From Sansalvadorimonas sp965221135 (GTDB taxonomy: Bacteria; Pseudomonadota; Gammaproteobacteria; Pseudomonadales; Endozoicomonadaceae): a stretch of 64,000 bases of DNA. The notes under the pieces are model-generated. The model saw nothing but the letters and a program-made list of their open reading frames with translations, did not search any database and was not told the DNA's origin. Shown here one piece after another: positions 10,001-17,523 of this stretch (the first letter of the stretch is position 1; each line of letters opens with the position of its first letter). Where the stretch lies: assembly GCA_965221135.1 (NCBI GenBank), contig CBDCRZ010000069.1, forward strand, positions 62,001-126,000, given 5' to 3'. Position numbers and translations under genes: made by a program.

Positions 10001-11059
10001 CGACATCAGCTCTTCGGAAAGTGCCTTAACCACAGAACTCATGGCTTCACGGTCAGGACCGTTCAGCTTGCGACGTTCCTGGTCAACTGTCTGGGCATCC
10101 GGAAGGGCAGACTCCAGCTGATAACGCTCTTTAATAGTTTGGGTCTGCTCCCCTTTACTCTCACTTTGAGCGATGTAGTACAGGGAGTTTTTCAACAGAT
10201 CATCAGGCAGCGGAGCGTTAAACTCACTAACGTTGCCACTTACCAGCCGACCAAAAACATCATCAATCTGCCTCAGCAGATTACGCACAGCCGGATTATT
10301 ACGAACTTCTCTTGAGTGCAGGGCTTCAACCAGAGCATGAACCACTGGCCAGACATCAGCGGCGGGAATTCCTTCACAAAGGGATTCCATACGCTCAAAG
10401 ACTTTCATCAGATACCCATGACTGGTTTTATCTGATGGATTTTTGAAGAAGCCGACCAGTGCAAACTGGTACATCTGCCGAAGTTTTTTAACCAGCTCAA
10501 TCAAAGACACGCTGGCAAATTTCTGCAGCTGTTCATCGGAAACAGGTGCTGTGGCATAGCTGAGATTGGGGTTGAACAGGGAGGTTTCTGACAGCAGCTT
10601 CTCACCGCGGGCACTTCGAAGATCGTTCAGTACGGGAAGAATAATAACCGGTAAGTCTCTACGGCCGGACTGAACCTGTTCGAGATAACCTGGCAGCTGA
10701 ATAATGGACTGCATCAGCACATCCAGTGCTTCATCCCTGGCTGCTGTGCTCTTTAGTTTGCCATCCAGAAGAGCCTTTACCAGGCCTTCCATCTCCTCAG
10801 CGAGAAGAGCGGCACCATAAAACTCCACCATTTCAAGAGTGCCATGAATCTGGTGGATATAGTTCTGGCAGAATCGAAGGCGAGTGTCGTCCTGCGGTGT
10901 TTGTACATACGCTTCCAGAGACTGACGGGCCTGGGCCAGAGTGTCGGTAATTTCCCCCCGCACCCAATCCAGTGCCACCCAGTCCTGAGACTGAGCACCA
11001 TGTTCCTGTGAGCCCATCTCTGTCAGAGTGCGTTCACCTGTGTCACGGCGATCACCCAT
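4001..11059 (-). CDS. chpA: ChpA, multi-Hpt hybrid histidine kinase of type IV pilus chemosensing
   Basis: ChpA is the CheA-like kinase that controls twitching motility and surface sensing by phosphorylating PilG and PilH. The protein is about 2352 residues. Four canonical histidine phosphotransfer motifs are visible: FHTLKGSGRM (about 861), LHTLKGSAAM (about 1086), LHTIKGGARM (about 1411) and LHTMKGSARM (about 1599). A degenerate one, IHQIHGTLEM, lies near 68. They are joined by very acidic linkers. The CheA core follows, with the N-box HMLRNAIDHG near 1940, DDGRGV, GRGVGMDVV and a CheW-like domain. A receiver domain with phospho-acceptor in LLDIEMPRMDG (about 2277) and KPF ends it. The start at 11059 follows AGGAG; an ATG at 11095 has no such site. 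A 15-bp tandem repeat codes VVKEA units near 1500-1528. Confidence 0.96.
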   Translation of the reverse strand: MGDRRDTGERTLTEMGSQEHGAQSQDWVALDWVRGEITDTLAQARQSLEAYVQTPQDDTRLRFCQNYIHQIHGTLEMVEFYGAALLAEEMEGLVKALLDGKLKSTAARDEALDVLMQSIIQLPGYLEQVQSGRRDLPVIILPVLNDLRSARGEKLLSETSLFNPNLSYATAPVSDEQLQKFASVSLIELVKKLRQMYQFALVGFFKNPSDKTSHGYLMKVFERMESLCEGIPAADVWPVVHALVEALHSREVRNNPAVRNLLRQIDDVFGRLVSGNVSEFNAPLPDDLLKNSLYYIAQSESKGEQTQTIKERYQLESALPDAQTVDQERRKLNGPDREAMSSVVKALSEELMSVKDALDIYVRNPSGSLDVLGQQIPVLRQIGDTLAVLGLGIPRKIISEQVESLSTMVNSQSHDDNGLMDIAGSLLYVEATLSGMIGEQAFGMAVNTDEPAALRSARKTVVSEACTALDRTKDAITDYKASNWDRNCLTDVPQILASVYGGMEMINQERVAALVKAVADYVENVLLKLETPPEGQTMELLADALIGAEYYLERSSGGSQGTDDQGESILDMAFDSLDLLVSQAAEHDKVPEVAAGHEQEPEQPSVSAQDENTFAAFEIDSLEIDSVDIDSLELESLSLEQNDKPEQNDSIEFSLDDIELEPVETSLTLEDPAAKLVAVSTATHVEDDKAGGFEICLDALDLDQATPSETNNAKDFRKEPLAPQGNEETNTLEPVAPEEDDFPDIDLSDLEFEEPAPAMTVEKTAVEDAAVEETIELTIDVDEQPVEDVVIELPEVQQSMAAVETAVETADEEEDDDFDEELLEIFVEEIGEVRELLLEYFPQWQADLGNEPALKEFRRGFHTLKGSGRMVGATVIGELGWSIENMLNRVIDGAIEGNQLIVTLVQTTIDRIPALLDDFANQRQQMTDDVQAIMDEADAWSRGETPVSNSAPEATPNKATPNEAASTDENTADEAIEISVEETVDAFVDEPSDTNVEIVEELEISGVELEVLDSLLADDQTMITEGQAVETEDSVSEDADAESDLELLTIFTKEARLHLEIVNGFIEQFNTCSGTLQISDELQRALHTLKGSAAMAGIEQISSVATAIERMVKEFRIQGIHADEQSASLLTRVSLLVQDGLQKVDAGDGYDFKVDGSDELIQEIGEYFDRRTHLGVANVISAADRLSANSNFLSRHMNMVLDAPQSLSSWNRDPNDAVISRLQSELMAMVDDAREVDLSAFSDLAEQLAVTYQLIQNFGEAVGDETVQLLIQAHDHLIDMMDVLAGQQTPVISEEMLDNLQALVETFDFETEDVVAAQAEAQSAVTEVEAAESSLEAEPEPEPEVEPVQVPVATVTEAPAVDEPSEEDTDAELIAIFLDEAMDSLEASTSALYRWLEDNSNLGLLAELQRHLHTIKGGARMSEMNDVGDLSHELEDIYEALSLKRLQASNDLINLLLKSHDTLEEMLSAIRSQQPTVPAKALCADIRAVMSAAQTSAFVEDAAVKEAVVKEAVVKEAVVKEAVVKEAVVEEITAQVEEPAVEELPVGVLEVNPLDADDLDLEMVEIFREEATDLLDEIEEQVTGWIQQPDNNDWPELLMRSLHTMKGSARMAGLTALGDESHDFEVRVQELQQSKTATAADLESLGQLQARLHKNFELIVASVQGTASEDTSTEEAAEPIQEEVSAALDTLSAQPEVSENVVPFPELGSSELESSRQEPETAPEKRIQAPAHAILQKASEALNDSSDREMVRVPAELIDQLVNLAGETSISRSRIEQQISDFSITLKEMHSTIDRLQGQLRRLDTETQAQILSRHEGYVVDHPDFDPLEMDQYSELTQLSRSLVESATDLMDLKGALEDKNRDSETLLLQQSRINTELQEGLMRTRMLPFNRMLPRLRRIVRQVSSELGKQVELKVVNAEGEMDRSVMERMIAPLEHMLRNAIDHGIEDSSEARVAKGKNQSGEISLSLVREGGEIVLSLADDGRGVNLDAVRNKAIEKGLMTKDADLSASEVSNMILQPGFSTATNVTQISGRGVGMDVVSTELKQLGGHIEIHTEEDKGTEFEIRLPFTLSVNRALMINVGEEQYAIPLNTLEGIVRLSPFELESHYSGDDQGLEYAGRRYQLRYLGDLLHGREPRLANVTHELPVLLIRSGDTGIAIQVDSLVASREIVVKSLGAQFAGLRGISGATILGDGRVVVILDPVGLSLGHTRQQMTDRSQTPAPVVEEENNLIMVVDDSVTVRKVTGRLLKRNGYRTVFARDGVEAMALLQEHKPAAMLLDIEMPRMDGFEVATAVRNDPELRDTPIIMITSRTGEKHRQRAEEIGVNEYLGKPFQEGVLLETIGVFAKRND
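6471..6557 (-). repeat. 15-bp tandem repeat inside chpA coding VVKEA units
   Basis: The unit gacggcttctttaac (plus strand) is repeated about five to six times with single-base changes, giving repeated Val-Val-Lys-Glu-Ala in a linker between the third and fourth canonical Hpt domains. The 15-bp unit keeps the frame, so gain or loss of copies would change only linker length. Confidence 0.9.
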
Positions 11060-11134
11060 ATTCTCTCCTGTACACCACGATTCAATCCGTGGCATTTCTG
11101 TTTATTCTTCCCGGGAAGGCATGATGAAGTCCGG

Positions 11135-11992
11135 TTACACCTTCTTCTTGATGTAGGCAAGAGTCTGCTCATTGCCTACTGCCTTCAAACCAGGGTGTTG
11201 CCAGCCTGTGACCTCTCCGGGTCCCAGTACCAGCAGTCCGCCCGGAGCCAGACGCTTGACCAGCTGCTCCAGAATGTCGATACGCCGCCAACGACGAAAA
11301 TAGATCAGCAGGTTCTGACAGAAGATCATATTCATATTGCCCATAGGGGCGCGGTCAAGATCCAGGACGTTGATGCGTGCGAAGCAAACCCGCTCCCGCA
11401 GCCGGTCAACAACCTGAACTTCTCCTGCACCGCAAGACTGAAAGAAACGATCTTTCATGCCTTGAGAGAGATTGAGAATACGACTACCGCTGTATATGCC
11501 CTGTCGTGCATGAACCAATGCGTCACGACTGATATCTGTACCCGTAACGCCAAAGCGTACGACCCGATCCAGATTGCTGACCTTCTGGTTGATCAGCATT
11601 GCCAGAGTCCAGGCTTCTTCTCCGGTTGAACAACCCACACTCCATGCTTCAAATGAGCTGTTTGCGGGGTTCTCTAACCATTTCTCGACATACTTACGGG
11701 CCACGTCACAGGAAGGCTGATGACGGAAAAAGCGGGTTTCCCGTACAGTCAGATGCTCTACCAGTGTCGCCCATTCGAGATGAGAAGACGGTTCATTTAC
11801 CAGTTCCAGGTAACGGTCATATTCCTTAATGCCAAGCTCCCGCATACGCCGGGATATTCCGGCCTGCAGAATGGTGTGATGTTGCCAGCCGATATGATTG
11901 CCCGTGCGTTCTTCCAGCAGTAACTGCCAGCGGTCAAACTGCTCGCGGGTCATATCCGGTAAAGGCTCTGTCATCCAGGTTGGCATTGGCAT
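11135..11992 (-). CDS. pilK: Chemoreceptor methyltransferase PilK (CheR family)
   Basis: This S-adenosylmethionine-dependent methyltransferase would methylate glutamates of PilJ. The N-terminal helical domain (residues about 15-85) contains GISRRMRELGIKEYDRYLEL. The catalytic domain has the conserved LTVRETRFFRHQPS, the SAM-binding SVGCSTGEEAWTLAM and FCQNLLIYF near the end, all standard for CheR. Length is 285 residues, close to P. aeruginosa PilK. It lies between pilJ and chpA in the minus-strand operon. The start at 11992 is the first ATG of the frame; ATG codons two and six codons later are possible. Confidence 0.94.
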   Translation of the reverse strand: MPMPTWMTEPLPDMTREQFDRWQLLLEERTGNHIGWQHHTILQAGISRRMRELGIKEYDRYLELVNEPSSHLEWATLVEHLTVRETRFFRHQPSCDVARKYVEKWLENPANSSFEAWSVGCSTGEEAWTLAMLINQKVSNLDRVVRFGVTGTDISRDALVHARQGIYSGSRILNLSQGMKDRFFQSCGAGEVQVVDRLRERVCFARINVLDLDRAPMGNMNMIFCQNLLIYFRRWRRIDILEQLVKRLAPGGLLVLGPGEVTGWQHPGLKAVGNEQTLAYIKKKV

Positions 11993-12088
11993 GACACGTA
12001 ACTACCTGATTCTTCGTTTATTATTGATACAACCTGACTGTCCCACTCACTTCATGCTTACTGAAGGCGGGGCAGTCAGCGTTATCAC

Positions 12089-14317
12089 TTAGGCGGTATG
12101 CTCTGGCTTTTTCTGGTCTTCGAGTTCGGTCTCATAGCCGTCGATATCAGCAACGTCATGTTCAAACTCTTCAACATGCTCAGCACTTTCTGTCAGATCA
12201 GATGCGTCTGCACCTTCTTGATACTGAGCTTCTTCATACTGAGCTTCTTCATACTGAGAGTCTTCCGCCAGCAGTTCTTCACCTTCTGGCAGCTTAAAGC
12301 CGGATACAGACTCACGCATGTCACTGGCCATGCTTGCCAGGTCTCCGATAGAGCGGGAGGTGGCGTTGGTACCAGCGGAGGTCTGGGTGGTGATCTCCTG
12401 GATAACGTTCATCGTATTGGAGATGTGACCAGCAGAAGAAGCCTGCTGACGGGCTGCACCAGAGATGTTGGATATCAGTTCCGACAAGCTCCTGGATACT
12501 GTTTCGATCTCCTCCAGAGAGACACCCGCATCCTGGGCCAGAGTCGCACCACGTACTACCTCGGTGGTGGTCTGTTCCATGGAGATTACCGCTTCGTTGG
12601 TATCGGTCTGGATGGTCTTAACCAGTGCTTCAATCTGCTTGGTTGCTGCAGAAGCACGTTCTGCAAGACGCTGTACTTCGTCCGCTACCACCGCGAAGCC
12701 TCGACCTGCGTCACCGGCCATGGAGGCCTGGATTGCAGCGTTCAATGCGAGGATGTTGGTTTGGTCGGCAATGTCGTTAATCAGGGATACGATGTCACCG
12801 ATTTCCTGGGAAGATTCACCCAGTCGCTTGATTCGCTTCGAGGTGTCCTGAATCTGTTCACGGATAGTATCCATGCCCGAGATGGTGTTCTGTACAACCT
12901 CGTTACCCTTGTTCGCCAGATCTACCGAACGTTCCGCAACCGAGGAGGACTCTACGGCGTTAGCGGATACCTGGTCGATGGAAACGGCCATTTCGTTGAT
13001 CGCGGCAGAAGCTCCGGCGATTTCCTGAGCCTGATGCTCGGAAGCGTCGGCAAGGTGTACGGCGGTGTTCTGGGTTTCGTCTGCAGCGTGGGCTACCGAT
13101 ACGGCAGTCTGGTTGATGGTATCTACCAGAGTACGCAGCTGTTCGATCGAGAAGTTAATGGAGTCTGCAATGGCACCGGTAAAGTCTTCGGTTACTGTTG
13201 CCGTAACTGTTAAGTCACCATCTGCAAGGTCAGCCAGTTCGTCCAGAAGACGAAGGATTGCAGCCTGGTTGGCTTCGTTTCGTTCTGCAGTTTCCTGCAG
13301 GCGAACACGAGCCTGACGAACCATGCTCCAACCGATCAGTACCAGTGCCAGCAGTGCCAGAGCACCTGGTGCAACGATAGTGTATTCGTTACCTTCAACA
13401 ATGCTTCGTTCCTGGGACAGGTTTTCAAAAGCATTGGTCAGGTTGGAGGCGTCACCCAGAAGTTCAATAGAGTCAGTGAAGATCGCGTCGGAGGCTTCAC
13501 GTACCAGGAAGAGTTCTGGAGAGGTTTCAAGGATTTCATCAACCGAGCCGGATACAAACTCAAACAGGTCTGAGATTTCGGTCAGCAGGAAGATTACTTC
13601 CTCGTTGTCTACCATGGATATGCCCATAGTCGGGCTGCCTTCCAGCATGCCATCCAGTACACGACCAAAGAGCTTGGCGTCACGGCCAAAACTATCGGCT
13701 GCCATTACGGCGTTTTCACCACCTTCCAGCACTCGCGCAATACTGTTTACGATACGTTCCGCACGCAGTGACTGTTCCTGGGCTTTTACCACCTGGTCAG
13801 CCGGGGCATTGTTTTCAAGCAGGATCTGTACAACTTCGTCGTACTCAACCTGCAACTGAGGAATGGTTTCTGCCAGAGTTACGGCTACATCATGGAGAGC
13901 CAGCACGGTTTCTTCGTTACTGATGATGCTGTCAGAGCTTTCCCGTACCCGTGCCCAGGTTTTGGAGAGGTCGGCCATCTGGGAGCCTACAATACCTGGC
14001 TCATTGGCCGCGGCTGGCAGTCCCATCTCAACATCACCGGCGCTGAGAATATTATAACGGCGTTGGAAATCGTCACGGGCTTCCTGAATCAGGCCAAAGG
14101 CCTCTTCCTTACCAGTTACCGCTTCCGATGCGTTTTTTGCAATCTGCTGGGACAAAACCCGCAGTTCACCAGCATGGGCTATATACTCCCGGTCAAATCC
14201 GGCCTGTCTGTTGATGTACCAGAAGGCACTAACCATTGCCACCAGGGCAATCGTGAGGAGCCCAAACAGCACCACCGTGGTTTTGTTTGAGCCTTTTCCC
14301 GTTTCATTGGCATTCAT
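12089..14317 (-). CDS. pilJ: Type IV pilus chemoreceptor PilJ (methyl-accepting)
   Basis: PilJ is the membrane receptor of the Pil-Chp pathway. The first membrane helix is at residues about 13-35 (VVLFGLLTIALVAMVSAFWY). The periplasmic region runs to about 315, the second helix (APGALALLALVLIGW) is near 315-330, then a HAMP segment and the signalling hairpin with DIADQTNILALNAAIQAS and GRGFAVVADEVQRLAERA. At 742 residues it exceeds P. aeruginosa PilJ. The excess is an acidic C-terminal tail after GFKLPEGE, carrying a QYEEA repeat from three copies of a 15-bp unit at 12215-12259. The tail is very rich in Glu and Asp and has no obvious CheR-binding pentapeptide at its end. Confidence 0.95.
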   Translation of the reverse strand: MNANETGKGSNKTTVVLFGLLTIALVAMVSAFWYINRQAGFDREYIAHAGELRVLSQQIAKNASEAVTGKEEAFGLIQEARDDFQRRYNILSAGDVEMGLPAAANEPGIVGSQMADLSKTWARVRESSDSIISNEETVLALHDVAVTLAETIPQLQVEYDEVVQILLENNAPADQVVKAQEQSLRAERIVNSIARVLEGGENAVMAADSFGRDAKLFGRVLDGMLEGSPTMGISMVDNEEVIFLLTEISDLFEFVSGSVDEILETSPELFLVREASDAIFTDSIELLGDASNLTNAFENLSQERSIVEGNEYTIVAPGALALLALVLIGWSMVRQARVRLQETAERNEANQAAILRLLDELADLADGDLTVTATVTEDFTGAIADSINFSIEQLRTLVDTINQTAVSVAHAADETQNTAVHLADASEHQAQEIAGASAAINEMAVSIDQVSANAVESSSVAERSVDLANKGNEVVQNTISGMDTIREQIQDTSKRIKRLGESSQEIGDIVSLINDIADQTNILALNAAIQASMAGDAGRGFAVVADEVQRLAERASAATKQIEALVKTIQTDTNEAVISMEQTTTEVVRGATLAQDAGVSLEEIETVSRSLSELISNISGAARQQASSAGHISNTMNVIQEITTQTSAGTNATSRSIGDLASMASDMRESVSGFKLPEGEELLAEDSQYEEAQYEEAQYQEGADASDLTESAEHVEEFEHDVADIDGYETELEDQKKPEHTA
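12215..12259 (-). repeat. 15-bp tandem repeat in the pilJ tail
   Basis: Three copies of ttcttcatactgagc-like units (plus strand) code consecutive QYEEA/QYQEG peptides. The unit is again 15 bp and in frame. Confidence 0.85.
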
Positions 14318-14420
14318 TATTTACTGGCTCCCGCTAGCCACTTTAATTCACTTTTCTTGTTCTTCTCTCAACTGATGTCCGCTCCCTGACTACTTTTCCA
14401 TGCAGACCAGGCTGCCAGAA

Positions 14421-14969
14421 TCAGGCAACAGCACTAACTGGAGAGACCTGCAAAAACCTATCGCTTTCAGAAAGAGCCCGTAAACTGAGTACCAGAAACT
14501 CATGTTCACGCAGGTAACTGCCGGCCATGCAGAAACGCATGTTTTCCCGCACACTGGCAGGAATAGTGCTGTTGTAACTTTCGGCCTCAAAGTGCTGCAT
14601 GCCAGAGACACCATCCACAACAAGACCGCAGAACAGGTCACCAAACTCCATAACCAGAATTCGCTGGTCGGAGCTCAGAGGCTGTTCTTCAAAACCAAAA
14701 AAGCCACCGAGGTCAATCAGTGGCAACAAACGGCCTCGAACATTTGCGACCCCCCGAACCCATGAATAAGCACCCGGGATATCTGTCATTGTTCCTGGCA
14801 CATGAAGAATTTCATGCACGTCGTCCAGAGGAGAGACATAACGCTGCCCACGCAACATAAAGACCACGCCACTCCAGTAGTTCTGGACTTCTTCCTGGGC
14901 AGGCAATCCTGCGGCGTGCAGTCTTGCACGCTTATCAAAGTCGAGAAGTATCTCGAATGGTTTTGCCAT
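14421..14969 (-). CDS. pilI: CheW-like adaptor PilI
   Basis: PilI couples PilJ to ChpA. The 182-residue protein has the N-terminal extension typical of PilI (FEILLDFDKRARLH) followed by a CheW fold: FMLRGQRYVSPLDDVHEIL, the conserved SWVRGVANVRGRLLPLIDL, VMEFGDLFCGLVVDGV and the C-terminal strand FLVLSLRALSES. It lies between pilH and pilJ on the minus strand, with 21 bases to pilH and about 100 to pilJ. The start at 14969 gives MAKPFEILL, consistent with the family. Confidence 0.93.
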   Translation of the reverse strand: MAKPFEILLDFDKRARLHAAGLPAQEEVQNYWSGVVFMLRGQRYVSPLDDVHEILHVPGTMTDIPGAYSWVRGVANVRGRLLPLIDLGGFFGFEEQPLSSDQRILVMEFGDLFCGLVVDGVSGMQHFEAESYNSTIPASVRENMRFCMAGSYLREHEFLVLSLRALSESDRFLQVSPVSAVA

Positions 14970-14990
14970 GTTCTCTATCCATGCTGTTTA

Positions 14991-15356
14991 TCAGGCTGTC
15001 ATGACACTTTTCAGGGTATTCATCAAAGTGCCTTCGTCTACCGGCTTGGTAAGGTAACCCTTTGCGCCCTGGCGCTCTCCCCAAACACGGTCAGTTTCCT
15101 GGTCCTTGGTTGTCACGATAATCACGGGAATACCACTGGTGTCGGCTCCGCGACTCAGTTGACGGGTTGCCTGAAAACCATTCAGACCCGGCATGACAAT
15201 ATCCATCAGAACTGCATCTGGCTTCTCAGCACGGCATAACGCTACACCATCGGCGCCGTTATCAGCCTTGAGTACATCAAAACCATTTTTGGTAAGGATC
15301 TTTTCAAGAATCACGGTTTCTGTCGGCGAATCATCGACAATTAATACTTTGGCCAT
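14991..15356 (-). CDS. pilH: Response regulator PilH
   Basis: This single-domain CheY-like receiver of 121 residues is a phosphorylation target of ChpA and helps control pilus retraction. Receiver residues are complete: acidic pocket VDDS (8-9), phospho-acceptor Asp52 in VLMDIVMPG, Thr in IIVTTK and Lys in YLTKPVDEG. It has no output domain. It is second in the operon after pilG, about 150 bases away, and immediately before pilI. Confidence 0.94.
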   Translation of the reverse strand: MAKVLIVDDSPTETVILEKILTKNGFDVLKADNGADGVALCRAEKPDAVLMDIVMPGLNGFQATRQLSRGADTSGIPVIIVTTKDQETDRVWGERQGAKGYLTKPVDEGTLMNTLKSVMTA

Positions 15357-15505
15357 GTTTCCCTCGCTAAAAGATGATCAAATTCAACCAAGATATAGAA
15401 ATAAGATCATTTAATGTTTCGTCTACAGGGTCATGTGCACTTTTTATTCCAGTGCCACTCCCCATAAGCCGCCGAACTCAGCCGGCAGCATAATTGCTCA
15501 GCGTG

Positions 15506-15898
15506 TTATGCAACGACTTCAGGTGCAAAATCACGAATAGCATCAAGCAATTCATCTTTACTGAATGGCTTGGTGAGATACTGGTCTGACCCGACAATGC
15601 GCCCCTTTGCCTTATCAAACAAACCATCCTTACTGGACAACATAATCACTGGCGTGTCCTTGAAGTGACTGTTGTTCTTGATCAGTGCACAGGTTTGATA
15701 ACCATCAAGACGAGGCATCATGATATCGACAAACATGATGTGTGGGCGGGTATCGGCGATTTTGGCAAGCGCGTCAAAACCATCAACTGCTGTAATAACT
15801 TCACACCCCGCTTTTTTCAGCAGGGTTTCTGCCGTGCGGCGTATGGTCTTACTGTCGTCAATCACCATGACCCGGAGATTCGCGAAATTATCACTCAT
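15506..15898 (-). CDS. pilG: Response regulator PilG
   Basis: PilG is the first gene of the Pil-Chp operon, a CheY-like receiver that promotes pilus extension and links to cAMP signalling in P. aeruginosa. It is 130 residues when started at the ATG at 15898 (MSDNFANLRVMVIDDS). Upstream in-frame ATGs would add 22 residues not found in the family. The acidic pocket is IDDS, the acceptor is Asp58 in MFVDIMMPRLDG, and the conserved lysine is in YLTKPF. The upstream region shared with gshB must hold its promoter. Confidence 0.93.
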   Translation of the reverse strand: MSDNFANLRVMVIDDSKTIRRTAETLLKKAGCEVITAVDGFDALAKIADTRPHIMFVDIMMPRLDGYQTCALIKNNSHFKDTPVIMLSSKDGLFDKAKGRIVGSDQYLTKPFSKDELLDAIRDFAPEVVA

Positions 15899-16369
15899 TG
15901 ACTTATGACCTTCTCCAGAAAGGCTTCTGTTTCTTGTATGCATGAATGAAAAAATCCATAGCATTCATACTGTTTTTTTTATGCTGCTCTTTATATTTAC
16001 AGGGGCAGCTTCCGCGGAACTCCGCTCATATGACTCATGTGCCAAGTACACGGCTACAGACATCTAAATATTCTTTTGCATCTGTTTTAACACACTTAAC
16101 ATGACAGCACCAACCTCATAGAGAACTATGTCACACTATTAACAAGCTATAGATATTTCTTGCAAATCGTTCGCTCCGCCACAACCCCTGATACTGCCGA
16201 ATATATTCTGATATTCCACTACAGTTTCAAAACACAGGTATGCTCAATTTCTTCAGCACCGCACACTCTACCTTTGCGCTGCTTTGGTGGTATGTTACTG
16301 CTGCATATTTCGATAAAATGCTATTTTGTTGTCCCCCTTTGTATTTGTACTTTGGCACCGGAATCTTTT
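15899..16369. other. Divergent intergenic region between pilG and gshB
   Basis: About 470 bases without a credible gene. It must carry the promoters of the pilG operon (leftward) and gshB (rightward). It is A/T-rich, with a T8 run near 15970 and a TTCCGCGGAA palindrome near 16010. The frame open upstream of the gshB start is not conserved family sequence. No convincing -35/-10 pair could be fixed by eye. Confidence 0.6.
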
Positions 16370-17317
16370 ATGACCATCCGCCTCGGCATTGTGATGGACC
16401 CTATTCAGGGCATCAATTTCAAGAAAGACACCTCCCTCGCTATGCTGCTGGCGGCCCAGAAGCGAGGCTGGAAGCTGTTCTATATGGAACAGAGTGACCT
16501 TTATCAGGAAAACGGTGTTGCCATGGGCAATATGGCTGCCCTGGAAGTTCACCACAATCCTGAAGACTGGTTCACCCTACAGGACAAGCAGCCTCAGGAG
16601 CTGTCCAACCTGAAGGTTATCCTGATGCGCAAAGACCCGCCTTTCGATAATGAATTCATCTACAGCACTTACATTCTTGAGCAGGCCGAACTGGCGGGCA
16701 CACTGGTTGTGAACAAGCCTCAGAGCCTGCGGGACTGCAACGAGAAATATTTTTCCACTCTGTTTCCACAGTGCTGTACCAACAGCATGGTCAGCCGGAA
16801 CATGGAAACCCTGAAAGGTTTTGCCGCCAAACATGAAGATGTGATCTACAAACCTCTGGATGGTATGGGTGGCACAGCTATCTTTCGGGTCAAAAAAGGT
16901 GATCCAAATATCAGTGTGATCCTTGAGACGTTGACGAACTACGGTCAGCAGCAGATCATGGCCCAAAAATTTATTCCCGAGATTGTAAAGGGCGACAAGC
17001 GCATCCTGATGATTGACGGTGAGCCAGTTCCTTTTGCGCTGGCACGTATCCCCCAGAAAGGGGAAACCCGTGGCAACCTCGCCGCAGGTGGCTCTGGTGT
17101 CAGCCAGCCACTCTCGGAACGAGATTACTGGATTGCCGGACAAGTTGGGCCAACATTAAAAGAGAAAGGCCTTATTTTTGTCGGACTGGATGTGATCGGC
17201 GACTACCTCACTGAAATCAACGTAACCAGCCCCACCTGCCTGCGGGAACTCGAAGATCAGCAGGATGTGGTAATTGCCGACCGTTTGATGGACGCTATCG
17301 AAGAAAAACTGTCCTAG
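16370..17317 (+). CDS. gshB: Glutathione synthetase GshB
   Basis: GshB joins gamma-glutamylcysteine and glycine with ATP to form glutathione in the cytoplasm. The protein is 315 residues, as in E. coli. The ATP-grasp signature is clear: YKPLDGMGGTAIFRV, QKFIPEIVKGDKRIL, the flexible loop RGNLAAGGSG and metal ligands in GLDVIGDYLTEINVTSPT. The start at 16370 gives MTIRLGIVMDP, matching the family N-terminus; an open frame further upstream is not used. The stop codon overlaps the start of a 164-bp palindrome. gshB between the chp cluster and tonB3 is the Pseudomonas order. Confidence 0.96.
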   Translation: MTIRLGIVMDPIQGINFKKDTSLAMLLAAQKRGWKLFYMEQSDLYQENGVAMGNMAALEVHHNPEDWFTLQDKQPQELSNLKVILMRKDPPFDNEFIYSTYILEQAELAGTLVVNKPQSLRDCNEKYFSTLFPQCCTNSMVSRNMETLKGFAAKHEDVIYKPLDGMGGTAIFRVKKGDPNISVILETLTNYGQQQIMAQKFIPEIVKGDKRILMIDGEPVPFALARIPQKGETRGNLAAGGSGVSQPLSERDYWIAGQVGPTLKEKGLIFVGLDVIGDYLTEINVTSPTCLRELEDQQDVVIADRLMDAIEEKLS

Positions 17318-17479
17318 GAGCCTGACCGAGAATAGCGGCCGTAGCGAGAGCGAAACCGGCTTGAGTCATTTGGGGAGTTATTTTAAGGCGAATAGTGGTT
17401 CTATTTAACGAAAAACAGCTCCCAAAATGGCCAAATCCGATTCGCTCGCAGCAGTGCGTCTATTCTCGACAAGGCTCCT
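17316..17479. repeat. 164-bp imperfect palindrome between gshB and the tonB-like gene
   Basis: The arms are aggagcctgaccgagaatag at the left and its near reverse complement ctattctcgacaaggctcct at the right, with further pairing inside (TTGGGGAG with CTCCCAAAA, and CGAGAGCGAA with TTCGCTCGCAG). It begins on the gshB stop codon. It carries no coding capacity and looks like a miniature inverted-repeat element or a very large hairpin. No second copy was noticed in this window. Confidence 0.75.
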
Positions 17480-17523
17480 GGCGTTAAACCGAAAGGACGC
17501 TAAGAGCATGCAGGAGCGGAACA

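Noticed and set aside
16160..16369. Upstream extension of gshB by 70 codons
   Set aside because: Composition and content are unlike GshB, whose N-terminus MTIRLGIVMDP starts at 16370.
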